Positions 49,901-59,013 of a stretch of DNA of 64,000 bases are shown here, piece after piece. The position numbers and the translations under genes are program-made. The notes under the pieces are model-generated. The model was not told where the DNA came from. It saw only the letters and a list, made by a program, of their open reading frames with translations, and did not search any database. The stretch is taken from NCBI GenBank assembly GCA_965262775.1, contig CBDHFT010000006.1, positions 348,225 through 412,224 on the forward strand. The letters are read 5' to 3'. The first letter of the stretch is position 1. Every line of letters starts with the position of its first letter. Source of the DNA: JASGCL01 sp965262775 (GTDB lineage Bacteria; Pseudomonadota; Alphaproteobacteria; JASGCL01).

Positions 49901-51384
49901 ATGAGGAAAAACAACGGGTTATATTTGCCACGATTCGCAAACGATAGCAAAAAGAAAAAACTGCTTTCCAGCACAGCTTCTCTTGCTAGCGCAAAGACGG
50001 GGCTGGCAAACCCTCGGCCTGGTCATCACGGTTTTTTCTCCGCCCTGACCATAGGCTTATTGGCGATAGCCGACGCCGCCAAGGCAAGGATTGACGCAAA
50101 AGAAGATTTCTTGCAGGCTCAAACAATCCTTCCCGTTAATAAACGCCACTCTCCATTGCTTCATTCTGCCGCAACGCCTGAGGCGGGAGCAGGGGATGGC
50201 GCTGGGGATAGGGCGGAGGATGCCGATACTCCCCCTGCAGATCAGGGGGGTGGTGATACCACAAAACAGCATGGGGCGGATAGCGACTCTACAAATCACG
50301 AGGATGACAGCTCCATAACAAATGATACCAATGATGATTTCGGTATTATACCGCCCGTGGCTTCATCTGACGCCTTGTTAAGGGATTATTTATTTGATAG
50401 GCCGCAGTCAATATTAACGCCCTATCAGCTTGTCTCGCCCTATCTTGATTCGGCAAAAGATTATTATCATGGCCAAAACCAAACAGCCGTTGACCAAGTT
50501 ACTAATCCACCAGAATATAAACAGGATGGACAAGTTAATATAAGCACCATAAGTAAATCATTGCAGGCGATAGATTACATGATACAGCAGGATATTGATA
50601 AGGCGCTGTTTAATGAATCGCATCCCACGGCTGGTGATACTTATAATATTGGCAAAGATGATAATCTTTCCCCTGTTAACCCGCCCGCGGTCAAGGATTC
50701 AAAAAACGAACCCATGATAGATAAATTGACGGAGCAGAAAATTGAACTTACGGGAGGCAGTATTCAGGTGCAAAAAAAGAACGACGTCGTTACCAACATA
50801 ACCCTTCATGGGTTGGTGGCGTGGGAAGATATTGTGCCGTGGTTACATAACAACCATGATAAGCTAACCATAGCGCCGCATGGTGTATTGGCGATTACGG
50901 ATGCTGACGATTTTTTATCGCGTCTGGAACGCGGCTTAACCCTAGCAGGTGATGGTTTGGTTTTGTTGCGCGATGCCTTGACTCAATTTGTTTTGGATGG
51001 GGTTGCTTTGGGAATCCTGCGCGATGCAAATTTAAACCATCGCGTTTTTAATAATTTTTTTGGCGATTATTATTTTATAGATTTGGATACGGGGGATTTG
51101 CTTGCGCCCGTTGACCATAGCTTGCTGCCCCCCGCTATGTTTTCGCCCGCCGCGGCCGCCCCGCAACTATTAACGCCCGATGACTGAGGGTTATTGATTC
51201 TAACCTATTGGCGGATGGCGTGGAAAATATACCGCCCGTTATCCATGATGACCTAAACACAACGATAGATGTTGATGCCGATGCGCAACAGCAAACAAAT
51301 CACACAACAGCCATGTCAGAAAATGGTCAATTATTTTTGAATCAGATGCAGCAAGAACATGCCAAAAGCGATTGGCTTGTGTGA
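49901..51384 (+). pseudogene. Lineage-specific acidic protein, single-base frameshift near the 3' end
   Basis: I do not recognise the protein. The first 428 codons (49901-51187) hold a basic start, a hydrophobic stretch (FFSALTIGLLAIADAAKA, about 45-62) that might be a signal or anchor ending AKA, an Asp/Gly/Thr-rich disordered part (90-150), and a more ordered C-terminal half. After the stop at 51185-51187, the next frame is open at once (51184-51384, 66 codons) and has the same Asp/Asn/Gln-rich make-up (DSNLLADGVENIPPVIHDD). It ends 25 bases before the secG stop. Adding one base near 51184 gives a 494-residue protein. It seems secreted or surface-related. Confidence 0.55.
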
Positions 51385-51409
51385 TAGCGATTTGCCTATT
51401 GACGCCTAC

Positions 51410-51778
51410 CTATTGTGCCTTGGGTGCGGCAGGGGCGGTCTCGAACGGTTTTAATGTATCAACGCCGCTTTTATCAGGCGTTTTATCGGGGGCCAGCTTA
51501 TCTTGTTTGCTGGGGGCGTTGTCTAATTCTTTTAAGATAGATTGGTTGCTCTGCGAATTGCGAGAAAACAAAATAGCCAAAACCAAACTTGTTACCATGA
51601 AAACAGTTGCCAAAATGGCCGTGGTGCGGGTTAAAAAATTGGCACTGCCGCGCACGCTAAACATACTATTGCTGCCGCCGCCAAACCCGAGCGACCCGCC
51701 CTCGCTTTTTTGTAATAAGACAAGGATGATAAGTGCCAACGCAATAATGGCATGGATAATAAGTAAAAATGTTATCAT
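51410..51778 (-). CDS. secG: Preprotein translocase subunit SecG
   Basis: Small inner-membrane subunit of the SecYEG channel. The 122-residue protein shows the family form: first helix FLLIIHAIIALALIILVLLQ, the cytoplasmic loop KSEGGSLGFGGGSNSMFSVRGSANFLTRTTAILA, second helix ILATVFMVTSLVLAILF, then a Pro/Lys/Ala-rich tail of about 45 residues. Its gene usually precedes pyrG in alphaproteobacteria, which is not seen here. It reads toward the unknown acidic protein. Confidence 0.93.
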   Translation of the reverse strand: MITFLLIIHAIIALALIILVLLQKSEGGSLGFGGGSNSMFSVRGSANFLTRTTAILATVFMVTSLVLAILFSRNSQSNQSILKELDNAPSKQDKLAPDKTPDKSGVDTLKPFETAPAAPKAQ

Positions 51779-51947
51779 GATTTTACCTCACCACCCATAG
51801 CCAATCGAAAATAATAATGCAAGGCATGTTGTTTTTAAGGATTCGCATATTTCTACGATGATTTTTTTTAAGCAGACCCGCCATGTGAGGAGAGAACGCT
51901 ATAAGCACGCCAACTGCAAGTCAGAGTTTTTTAAAAAAATCTTGGGT

Positions 51948-52091
51948 TTATATAGCCAAGCGAACCAAAATAAGAATCGTCAAAATCCACCATATATTGT
52001 TGGATATGAAAAACGATACAAAACCAATAAGGATGCCGATCCCAGAAAATAAAACTAATAAACTAGCAATAAGAATATCAAATAAAATCAC
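51948..52091 (-). CDS. Small two-helix membrane peptide, hypothetical
   Basis: A 47-codon frame on the minus strand with a GTG start at 52091, preceded by AAAAGGAG at a spacing of about 10 bases, the best ribosome site nearby. It encodes ILFDILIASLLVLFSGIGIL, a short turn and SNNIWWILTILILVRLAI, two hydrophobic helices with a glycine-rich turn. Longer starts upstream lack a ribosome site. The next minus-strand gene upstream (52211) also has the NLWWILPLG wording, so the two may be related. Not recognised; could be spurious. Confidence 0.4.
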   Translation of the reverse strand: MILFDILIASLLVLFSGIGILIGFVSFFISNNIWWILTILILVRLAI

Positions 52092-52210
52092 AGCGATGGT
52101 TCTCCTTTTAAAATGTTGCGGATAGAAATAACACAGCAACCGTAGCATACCATCCTGTTTCTATTTACTATCTATAGATTATCTTTTAGCAGTTTACAAG
52201 ATGGATTTCT

Positions 52211-52576
52211 TTATAGCTTCTCGTAAGGATCGGGCGGTTGGCGCGTCGGCGTGTTTTTTAAAGCAGGTTTGGTATCATCATTTTTCTTTTCTGGTTTTTT
52301 CGGGTTGGCAAGGTAGCGTAGCGGCGATAACAATTTTGGTTCGGTATGGTTTTTCTTGGCTATAAAATAATCAATAGCCCATGCCAAACCTGCCACCCCC
52401 AAACCCAGGGGTAAAATCCACCATAGATTTTTTAATATAATAAAGGCCACAAAAATAAAGCCAAGCCCAAATAGCACCAGGATGAGTCGCGCTACCGAAA
52501 TGGGCAACCTCTGCCATATAACGGGGAAGGCCACGATAAAAATAAGAAATGTGATGATTGCAAGAATAGTGGTCAC
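52211..52576 (-). CDS. Hypothetical membrane protein, about 121 aa
   Basis: Three hydrophobic segments (TTILAIITFLIFIVAFPVIW, SVARLILVLFGLGFIFVAFIIL, LWWILPLGLGVAGLAWAIDYFI), then a basic, Pro/Lys-rich C-terminal tail of about 45 residues ending DPYEKL. I favour the GTG at 52576, with AGGTG 12 bases before; the frame is open upstream to 52723 but those 49 residues look non-coding. The NxWWIL motif is shared with the small peptide at 51948. Unknown family. It lies 200 bases from gpsA on the same strand. Confidence 0.5.
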   Translation of the reverse strand: MTTILAIITFLIFIVAFPVIWQRLPISVARLILVLFGLGFIFVAFIILKNLWWILPLGLGVAGLAWAIDYFIAKKNHTEPKLLSPLRYLANPKKPEKKNDDTKPALKNTPTRQPPDPYEKL

Positions 52577-52776
52577 GTGATTGAGGACACCTTTCCTGTG
52601 TCGTGTCCCCTTGGTCCCACTGCTAACGTCCCACTCCATCCCGCTTACGTTCGCAAATACATTACTTATGTTCAGTATCTGCCGATACCACGAACTATAC
52701 TGCAACCATTCCTGTCTTGTCAATTTATTAAAGATTGTTTTTTGCAGGCGGGGTGTATAATTGTCGCTTTTATTTT

Positions 52777-53685
52777 TTATTCGCTGGCTGGCAAGGGGCG
52801 ACTGAGCAAATGTTCGATAGCCTTATCAACGGGCAGTGATTCATGCAACACCGCGGCGACCGTGCTAATAATCGGCAAATCAACCCCCAGCAAACCTGCA
52901 TGCGCCGCCAATTGGCGCGATGCCGCATAACCTTCGGCTACGCCCCGCGATTGTTGTAGGGCGGTTGCAATGTCGCACCCCTGGCCCAATTTTATCCCCA
53001 ATGCCGTGTTGCGCGATAATTCAGAGCTAGCAGTCAAGACAAGGTCGCCCACGCCCGATAAGCCGTAACAGGTATTTTCATTGATGCTATTTTCGCCCGC
53101 GGCTTTTTCGGCCAGCAACAATTTTTTCATTTCCGCCAAACCGCGGCTTATAAGGCTTGCGCTAGCATTGAGGCCTAAATTTTTGCCGCGCGCCACACCA
53201 ACCGCGATGGACAGAATATTTTTCATGACGCCATTTAACTGCACGCCGATAGGGTCATGGTTGGCATAAATGCGCCAAAAATTTTGTTGCAACAATTCTT
53301 GCCCACCCGTCAGCACAGCGGCGTGATGACTGGCCAACACCGAGGCCGTGGGTAATTTTTTTTCCATTTCGAAAGCAAAATTGGGGCCCGCGACAATGCC
53401 CCAGGGCGCGGTAGGAAAATATTGTTGAAGGATAGCCGATGGCAACAGCCTATCTTCGTTCATACCCTTCGAAAACAAAAGGGTGGTGGGCAAGGTTGCT
53501 TTATCAAGGACGAGTTTTTTAAAAACGCTGTCGTAGGCCTGCACGGGCAAGGCCACCAACAAAAAATCTTGCCCTGCGAGTCCTATGTTGTCGCCGCGCC
53601 TGACCAATGTCACATGGTGCTTGGCGCGTAATATATTATAAAGCACGGTGCCAAAATGTCCCGCACCCAAAATTGTTATATTCAT
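52777..53685 (-). CDS. gpsA: Glycerol-3-phosphate dehydrogenase GpsA
   Basis: NAD(P)-dependent enzyme that makes sn-glycerol-3-phosphate for phospholipids. The 302-residue protein has the Rossmann motif ILGAGHFGTVL (the third Gly context is less strict), SKGMNED, VAGPNFAFEMEKKLPTAS, the catalytic Lys in NGVMKNILSIAVGVARG, and TCYGLSGVGDLVLTASSELSRN. It is slightly short (usual 320-335). It follows tsaD by 13 bases in the same direction, a common alphaproteobacterial order. Confidence 0.93.
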   Translation of the reverse strand: MNITILGAGHFGTVLYNILRAKHHVTLVRRGDNIGLAGQDFLLVALPVQAYDSVFKKLVLDKATLPTTLLFSKGMNEDRLLPSAILQQYFPTAPWGIVAGPNFAFEMEKKLPTASVLASHHAAVLTGGQELLQQNFWRIYANHDPIGVQLNGVMKNILSIAVGVARGKNLGLNASASLISRGLAEMKKLLLAEKAAGENSINENTCYGLSGVGDLVLTASSELSRNTALGIKLGQGCDIATALQQSRGVAEGYAASRQLAAHAGLLGVDLPIISTVAAVLHESLPVDKAIEHLLSRPLPASE

Positions 53686-53698
53686 GATATGTTGCCTG

Positions 53699-54808
53699 TT
53701 ATATTTGCTGAAGGTTGTTATGAAGCTGGCGTGTGTGGTTTAGGTCGGTCGTCGCCCAGCGTGGTCGTGGTTTATAATCCAGGTCGTGGCTTATGCCCGC
53801 GCGCAACATTTCTATCCCCGCCCAACCTATCATCGCGCCATTGTCGGTGCATAATTTGGCGGTGGGGGCGACAAAAGTAAATCCTTCGTCATCGGCGGCA
53901 TCCTGCAACAATCCGCGAATAAATTGGTTGGCCGCGACACCGCCCACCAAACAAAAATGGCGCGGTTGCGTGGAGTCTTTCACCTCGTTTTTATATTTTT
54001 TCATGGCGGCGAGGGATTTTTCTTTTAACGATTGGCCAATGGCTTGCTGCAAACTGGCGGCGACATCGGCGATGGCAAAATCCTTTTGCTTCATGATTTT
54101 ATTTTTTAATGCAGTTTTCAAACCAGAAAAAGAAAAATCGCAACCCGCCACGCCCTTCATCGGGGTGGGCAGGGGGAATTTTGCCGCCACCCCTTGCTGC
54201 GCACAATGTTCAATGGCGGGGCCGCCAGGTTGCGGCAAGCCAAGCAAACGCGCGCCCTTATCAAATGCTTCGCCCGCCGAATCATCCAATGTTTCGCCGT
54301 AAAGTAAAAAATCATCCACCCCGCGCACCAACAGCAATTGGCAATGCCCGCCCGACACCAGCAAGGTTAGGTAGGGGAACGTAATAGCGGGATTATCCAA
54401 CCTTACCGACAGGGCATGGGCCGCCAAATGGTTCACCGCCAGCAGTGGTTTGTTTAAAGCAAAACTTAAAACCTTCCCCAGCATAGCCCCGACTATCAAC
54501 CCGCCAATCAGGCCAGGGCCGTGGGTTGCGGCAATGGCATCCACCGCCGAAAGGGGCAGGTTGGCTTTGTGAAATAAATTGGTGAGGAGCGGCATTATTT
54601 TATCAAGGTGCGCCCTGGCCGCCACCTCTGGCACCACGCCACCAAATGGTCGATGTTCTTCCAGCTGCGACCATGTTTCCATGGCCAAAATTTTATTTTT
54701 TTGTAGGGGCGGGGTTGGTGCGGTTTTTGTTGCCCCGTCGCCATGCCCATCACTTACCAGGGCAAGCGATGTTTCATCGCAAGAGGTTTCAATACCAAGC
54801 ACTATCAT
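53699..54808 (-). CDS. tsaD: tRNA N6-adenosine threonylcarbamoyltransferase TsaD
   Basis: Transfers the threonylcarbamoyl group to A37 of ANN-decoding tRNAs. I start at ATG 54808 (MIVLGIETSCDETSLALV); ATG 54826 is also possible and an even longer frame overlaps hemC. Motifs: the LGIETSCDET start, the metal-binding VNHLAAHALSVRL, TLLVSGGHCQL, GEAFDKGARLLGLPQPGGPAIE, GVAANQFIRGLL and LCTDNGAMIGWAG. There is an insert in the first domain (GHGDGATKTAPTPP). Divergent from hemC, 49 bases apart. Confidence 0.94.
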   Translation of the reverse strand: MIVLGIETSCDETSLALVSDGHGDGATKTAPTPPLQKNKILAMETWSQLEEHRPFGGVVPEVAARAHLDKIMPLLTNLFHKANLPLSAVDAIAATHGPGLIGGLIVGAMLGKVLSFALNKPLLAVNHLAAHALSVRLDNPAITFPYLTLLVSGGHCQLLLVRGVDDFLLYGETLDDSAGEAFDKGARLLGLPQPGGPAIEHCAQQGVAAKFPLPTPMKGVAGCDFSFSGLKTALKNKIMKQKDFAIADVAASLQQAIGQSLKEKSLAAMKKYKNEVKDSTQPRHFCLVGGVAANQFIRGLLQDAADDEGFTFVAPTAKLCTDNGAMIGWAGIEMLRAGISHDLDYKPRPRWATTDLNHTRQLHNNLQQI

Positions 54809-54857
54809 AATAAAAACATCTATCATTTTTTGGTGATAAAATCTATAAAAGCAAGCG

Positions 54858-55754
54858 ATGGTAAACTCGCAAGCAAATAATATAGTGATAGGTAGCCGCG
54901 CCAGCCCCCTGGCCCTGGCGCAAACCATGCTGATAAAATCGGGGTTGCAGGCGGCGCATCACGGGTTGGTGGTTGACATAAAAACCATGACCACCAGCGG
55001 CGATAAATTTTTAGAAGCCAATTTGTCGGCGATAGGGGGCAAGGCGTTGTTTACCAAAGAATTGGATAATGCTTTGTTGCAGGGCGATATCAACCTTGCG
55101 GTGCATTCGTTAAAAGATGTTGAAACCAATTTGCAGGCTCAATTACAGATTATTGCCATCCCCCGCCGCGAAACGCCGCTTGATTGTTTGGTCAGCCATG
55201 GCAAGGCAACATTGGCGTCGTTGAAGCCAGGCAGCGTGGTTGGCACCGCTTCGCTGCGCCGTCAAGCCTTGATAAAAAAACATCGTCCTGATTTGGTGCT
55301 TACCTTGCTGCGCGGTAATATCAACAGCCGTTTACAAAAATTGGAGCGGGGCGAGATGGATGCCATGGTGTTGGCGGTGGCGGGGTTAAAACGCGTTGGG
55401 TTGGAACATAGGATTAGCGAGGTTTTCTCGGCCGAAGATTTCCCGCCCGCCCCTTCGCAAGGGGCATTGGGGTTGATGGCGTTGTCGCACAATGAATCGA
55501 TAAAAAAAATATGCGCCCCGTTGCATGACGCCCAGGCGGCACGGGCAGTCGAATTGGAAAGAAAATTTTTGGCATTGCTTGATGGTTCGTGCAAAACACC
55601 GATAGGTTGCCTGGTAGAAATCAATGGTAAGAATTTACGTGCGATAGGTTTTGTCGCCAACCAAGATTTATCTAACCCACGCCAAAAAATAATGGTTGGT
55701 GAATTGAGCCACGGTGATAAAATAATTACCGAATTGGCCCAAGCTTTGCGATAA
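54858..55754 (+). CDS. hemC: Hydroxymethylbilane synthase (porphobilinogen deaminase) HemC
   Basis: Joins four porphobilinogens into hydroxymethylbilane. The 298-residue protein has IGSRASPLALAQ, GGKALFTKELDNALL, VHSLKDVET with the catalytic Asp of LKD, GTASLRRQA, LRGNINSRLQKL and the dipyrromethane-binding Cys245 in LDGSCKTPIG. Full length, frame intact. hemD follows after 58 bases containing a short tandem duplication. tsaD is divergent, the usual alphaproteobacterial layout. Confidence 0.95.
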   Translation: MVNSQANNIVIGSRASPLALAQTMLIKSGLQAAHHGLVVDIKTMTTSGDKFLEANLSAIGGKALFTKELDNALLQGDINLAVHSLKDVETNLQAQLQIIAIPRRETPLDCLVSHGKATLASLKPGSVVGTASLRRQALIKKHRPDLVLTLLRGNINSRLQKLERGEMDAMVLAVAGLKRVGLEHRISEVFSAEDFPPAPSQGALGLMALSHNESIKKICAPLHDAQAARAVELERKFLALLDGSCKTPIGCLVEINGKNLRAIGFVANQDLSNPRQKIMVGELSHGDKIITELAQALR

Positions 55755-55777
55755 TGGCTTTACGGTAATGGCTTTAC
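55752..55777 (+). repeat. 12-base tandem duplication in the hemC-hemD gap
   Basis: TAATGGCTTTAC occurs at 55752-55763 and again at 55766-55777 (period 14). It begins at the hemC stop codon and looks like a recent local duplication with no evident function. Confidence 0.6.
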
Positions 55778-55812
55778 AATGATATTGAGACCCTACTTAC
55801 CTGCGCCCTGCT

Positions 55813-56577
55813 ATGACCATTGATAAAAATATAGATACATCCGCCCTGGTTATTATAACCCGCCCCGATTCCAGCGGTGAAAAATTAACCGCCGAGTATA
55901 AGGCGGCGGGGTATGATGCTTTGCATCTGCCCGTTATGCAATATGAAACCTTGGGCATGGCGGATAGCATCGTTTATGAAAAACTGGCTGGCGCCAGCGC
56001 GCTGGCCTTTACCTCTGGCAATGGGGTGCGCGCCCTTATGGAATATTTTGTTCGACCATCGGGGGCGGACTTAATAAAAAAATATGGCACGATAAAAAAA
56101 ATATTCGCGGTTGGCCCCATGACGGGTTTGGCCATAGAAGAATTATTACAACAGCAAATTTTTACTGCGCCCCCGAACCAAGAATTATTGATAGCGGGTG
56201 GTAATGTAGAAAAACTTGCGAAATTAATAACCGAGCAAGTTCATGGGCGTGATAAAGGGGCGATACTGCATATTGGCGCCGCACAAACCGCGGGGGAGGG
56301 GCAGGGCGAAGATTTGGTAGCACGCCTGTTGGCAACCAACATAACCGCAGAAAAATTATCGCTTTACAACATGGTCGCCAGCGAAGATATGGATGATAGG
56401 ATAAAACAAACCATAAAAAATCATCCAGGAAAAAAAATAATTTTATTTTTTTCGCCGCGCACCGTGGTGCTAACCACTGCATTATTACGCCGCCATGGGT
56501 TTGCGCCGTCCGATTTTTTTGCCCATGGTCACAGCCCCGCGGTTAGCGCGGTTGCGGACCAGCATGGCTTTCAATGA
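55813..56577 (+). CDS. hemD: Uroporphyrinogen-III synthase HemD
   Basis: Closes and inverts ring D of hydroxymethylbilane. HemD proteins are poorly conserved; the 254-residue protein shows the expected layout with ITRPDSSGEKLTAEYKAAGYDALHLPVM at the start, AFTSGNGVRAL, FAVGPMTG, ILHIGAAQTAGEG, LSLYNMVASE, and FFSPRTVVLTTALLRRHGF near the end. The position straight after hemC supports the call. It ends exactly where the converging cca gene ends (no bases between). Confidence 0.88.
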   Translation: MTIDKNIDTSALVIITRPDSSGEKLTAEYKAAGYDALHLPVMQYETLGMADSIVYEKLAGASALAFTSGNGVRALMEYFVRPSGADLIKKYGTIKKIFAVGPMTGLAIEELLQQQIFTAPPNQELLIAGGNVEKLAKLITEQVHGRDKGAILHIGAAQTAGEGQGEDLVARLLATNITAEKLSLYNMVASEDMDDRIKQTIKNHPGKKIILFFSPRTVVLTTALLRRHGFAPSDFFAHGHSPAVSAVADQHGFQ

Positions 56578-57810
56578 TTATTTTTTGATATCGGCCAGCA
56601 AGGCGGCCTTGCTTAATTGCCCTTGGCTATCCAGCCATTTTTTTTCTAAACGCGGTATATGTGTCGCAAAATCATCGCGACCAAAACCCAAGGATTTTAA
56701 TTCTTCGCCCGCCTTGGCCAGGGGGAAAACAGGTTGCGGTTGTTGCGATAACCCTGCCCATTGCTCTTGATTAATATTGCCTTTCAGCCATTGGTGCATC
56801 AGCCATGTTTGATATACTTCATCCCCGCCATAATAATGAATAACAAATGGCTGAAATTTTGAGCCCCATTTTTTATCCGCATGGGCATGGTCGGCGATAA
56901 GTTTGTTTATTTCTTTGGGCCAGGCAAAATTGCTTTGTATCAATGGCTCACCCATTGTTTCTAACAACGAAAAATAAAATGTTGCACGCCGCGTTGCGGG
57001 CCAACCCTTGATGACGTCTATCATCGTGTTGGATAGATTTTGGATAAGGGGGGCATTTAGCCTGAGGCCTATTTCTTGCCAAACACCGTCTTCCGCCATG
57101 GCGCACATGACGTCTTTTGCTTTGCTTGATAAGAAAATTTTTAACAATTCCATGCCAATGCGTTCGTGTGATATTTTTTGCAAACCATTTTTTTGGGTCA
57201 TGATAATTTTTCTGTCGGCGGCGTCGTGGGCCAGCAATGGTATGGTGGCTAAAAATCGGTAGTAGCGTAGTATCCTTAAGTAATCTTCGATAATACGTTG
57301 TTTGCTGTCGCCAATGAATTTTAGGCGCGGCGTTTTTATATCGGCCATGATTCCTAGCGGGTCGAATATTTGCCCCGCGATGTCGGCGTAAAGTGCGTTG
57401 ATGGTGAAATCACGCCTTGCCGCATCATCTTGCCAATCGCCGCCAAAGGCAACCACCGCATGGCGACCGTCGGTGCTGACATCACGGCGCAGGCAGGCTA
57501 TCTCCACCATAATCCCCTGCTGGACAAGGCGGATAATGCCATGGTCAAAACCATCCAATATCAATCGCCAATCGTCGAATTCTTCAACATATTTTTTTAA
57601 TAGGGGCGGGGTGGTTTTGATGGCTAGGTCGTAATGATAGGCAACCGTTTGCTGAATCGCTAAGCCCAACAATTGGTCGCGCACCGCGCCGCCAACCACC
57701 CTGACCTCCGCCAACCTATTCAGGCGCGTCATCATATCATGAACCAACGGCGGAATTAATATTTTCTGCGCCAACATTTTTTGCAATCTGGCTGGCTTAC
57801 GCGTTTCCAA
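56578..57810 (-). CDS. cca: CCA-adding enzyme / tRNA nucleotidyltransferase
   Basis: Class II nucleotidyltransferase that repairs or adds the CCA end of tRNA. The 410-residue protein has VRVVGGAVRDQLLGLAI, the DLAIKTTPPLL stretch where the catalytic DxD normally lies, EIACLRRDVSTDGRHA, DDAARRDFTINALYADI, DPLGIMADIKTPRLKFIGD and EDYLRILRYYRF. The DxD site reads YDLAI rather than D(I/L)D, a change worth noting. The frame starts with TTG 57810; ATG 57777 is an alternative. All tRNAs here already encode CCA, so the role would be repair. Confidence 0.9.
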   Translation of the reverse strand: METRKPARLQKMLAQKILIPPLVHDMMTRLNRLAEVRVVGGAVRDQLLGLAIQQTVAYHYDLAIKTTPPLLKKYVEEFDDWRLILDGFDHGIIRLVQQGIMVEIACLRRDVSTDGRHAVVAFGGDWQDDAARRDFTINALYADIAGQIFDPLGIMADIKTPRLKFIGDSKQRIIEDYLRILRYYRFLATIPLLAHDAADRKIIMTQKNGLQKISHERIGMELLKIFLSSKAKDVMCAMAEDGVWQEIGLRLNAPLIQNLSNTMIDVIKGWPATRRATFYFSLLETMGEPLIQSNFAWPKEINKLIADHAHADKKWGSKFQPFVIHYYGGDEVYQTWLMHQWLKGNINQEQWAGLSQQPQPVFPLAKAGEELKSLGFGRDDFATHIPRLEKKWLDSQGQLSKAALLADIKK

Positions 57811-57827
57811 AAATATTTATTTATTGT

Positions 57828-58949
57828 TTATTGAGGTTTGGGCGCGATGGGATCGTTGCTAATAACATCCTCGGATAGGGTATCAGGGCTGGCATCGAGC
57901 GAATCAGCGGGTAATTTTTTGCTGGCTGGGGCGGGGACCAGGGTCAACAATGGCAATAGTTTTTCTGAATCCATATCAAGGATGTAAGGACCCGCGCTGG
58001 TTGTTGTGTAGCGATAGGATTTGTCATTGAGTAAAAAGGTTAAATTGGCCACCGCGGGGGTGGTTAATTTTGTATCTTTTTGTGCTGGCAGGTTGATGGT
58101 TTGCCCTTTTTGTATTACGGTTTCTAGCAACACGGTGCCGTTGGTGGCGGTTAATTTTATCGGGGTATTTTCATTGGCATGCAACATAAATTGTGCGGCG
58201 GGAGCATCAGACTCAGGGGACATAAAATGATTTTTTTCGCCGATGGATAAGAATAAATAATACCCGCCAAACAACAAACCCAACACCACAAGCAGGCCAA
58301 TGGGTTTTATCAAATCCATCAGGTGGGTTGGATGATAGTTAAATTTTTTCTTAACATATTCCTTGTCGCGATTAAAAAATCGGGAAGGAGCGTGGGCGAT
58401 GTCGTTCATTTTTAATAAACGTTTGATGGCCATTTCGTCATAAAAATGTTGGGCTAAAAAAGCTAGATAAATATCTTCCTCAATTTGCAACAATTGTGAA
58501 TATTGACCAATAAGGCCGCGAATAAAATATTGGTCAGGCAAAAGATAATAACGGCCATTTTCCAACGCATCAATGAATGATTCGCGAAATTTTAATTCGC
58601 GAGAAACATCGGTATGTTCCCAATGTAATTCTTTACGCTTCTTTTTTAACATAATGCCAAATTCTATCGGCGACAGGGTAGCATATTTTTTTTGATTGGG
58701 GGTGAGGATGGATGATATCGAATCGGCTTCCATAGCCTCCACAATTGGGACGGGGTTGGTTTTTTGGTCGGCAACGATGGAAGATTTGGCAATATCTTTT
58801 ACTTTGCCAAATAGACTTTTTCCTACGTTGGCAACATTTTTATCGCTTAATCGTTCATACCACGGCAATGGTTTGCCGCCCGTCGATTGCGTATCTGCTT
58901 TACCTAAGGTATCAACAAATTTCTTTTTTTTCATATTTTTTTTTAGCAT
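57828..58949 (-). CDS. RodZ-like helix-turn-helix membrane protein
   Basis: I start at ATG 58949 (MLKKNMKKKKFVDTLG), since earlier in-frame residues overlap aroA. The 373-residue protein has a 75-residue basic lead, then a RodZ-type HTH_25 domain (SPIEFGIMLKKKRKELHWEHTDVSRELKFRESFIDALENGRYYLLPDQYFIRGLIGQYSQLL, about 92-155), a basic loop, one transmembrane helix (PIGLLVVLGLLFGGYYLFL, about 217-235) and a periplasmic DUF4115-like domain to the end. RodZ anchors MreB and shapes rod cells. Relatives in alphaproteobacteria often lack the exact motif; the assignment is by layout and the HTH. Confidence 0.82.
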   Translation of the reverse strand: MLKKNMKKKKFVDTLGKADTQSTGGKPLPWYERLSDKNVANVGKSLFGKVKDIAKSSIVADQKTNPVPIVEAMEADSISSILTPNQKKYATLSPIEFGIMLKKKRKELHWEHTDVSRELKFRESFIDALENGRYYLLPDQYFIRGLIGQYSQLLQIEEDIYLAFLAQHFYDEMAIKRLLKMNDIAHAPSRFFNRDKEYVKKKFNYHPTHLMDLIKPIGLLVVLGLLFGGYYLFLSIGEKNHFMSPESDAPAAQFMLHANENTPIKLTATNGTVLLETVIQKGQTINLPAQKDTKLTTPAVANLTFLLNDKSYRYTTTSAGPYILDMDSEKLLPLLTLVPAPASKKLPADSLDASPDTLSEDVISNDPIAPKPQ

Positions 58950-59013
58950 GTTATGGTTGTTATAACAAGGGTAGGTATTTTTTGTGGGGACGCGCAAGGT
59001 AAAAGTTGGGTTG

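Noticed and set aside
53793..54302. 169-codon open frame on the plus strand
   Set aside because: Antisense to tsaD, which is complete.
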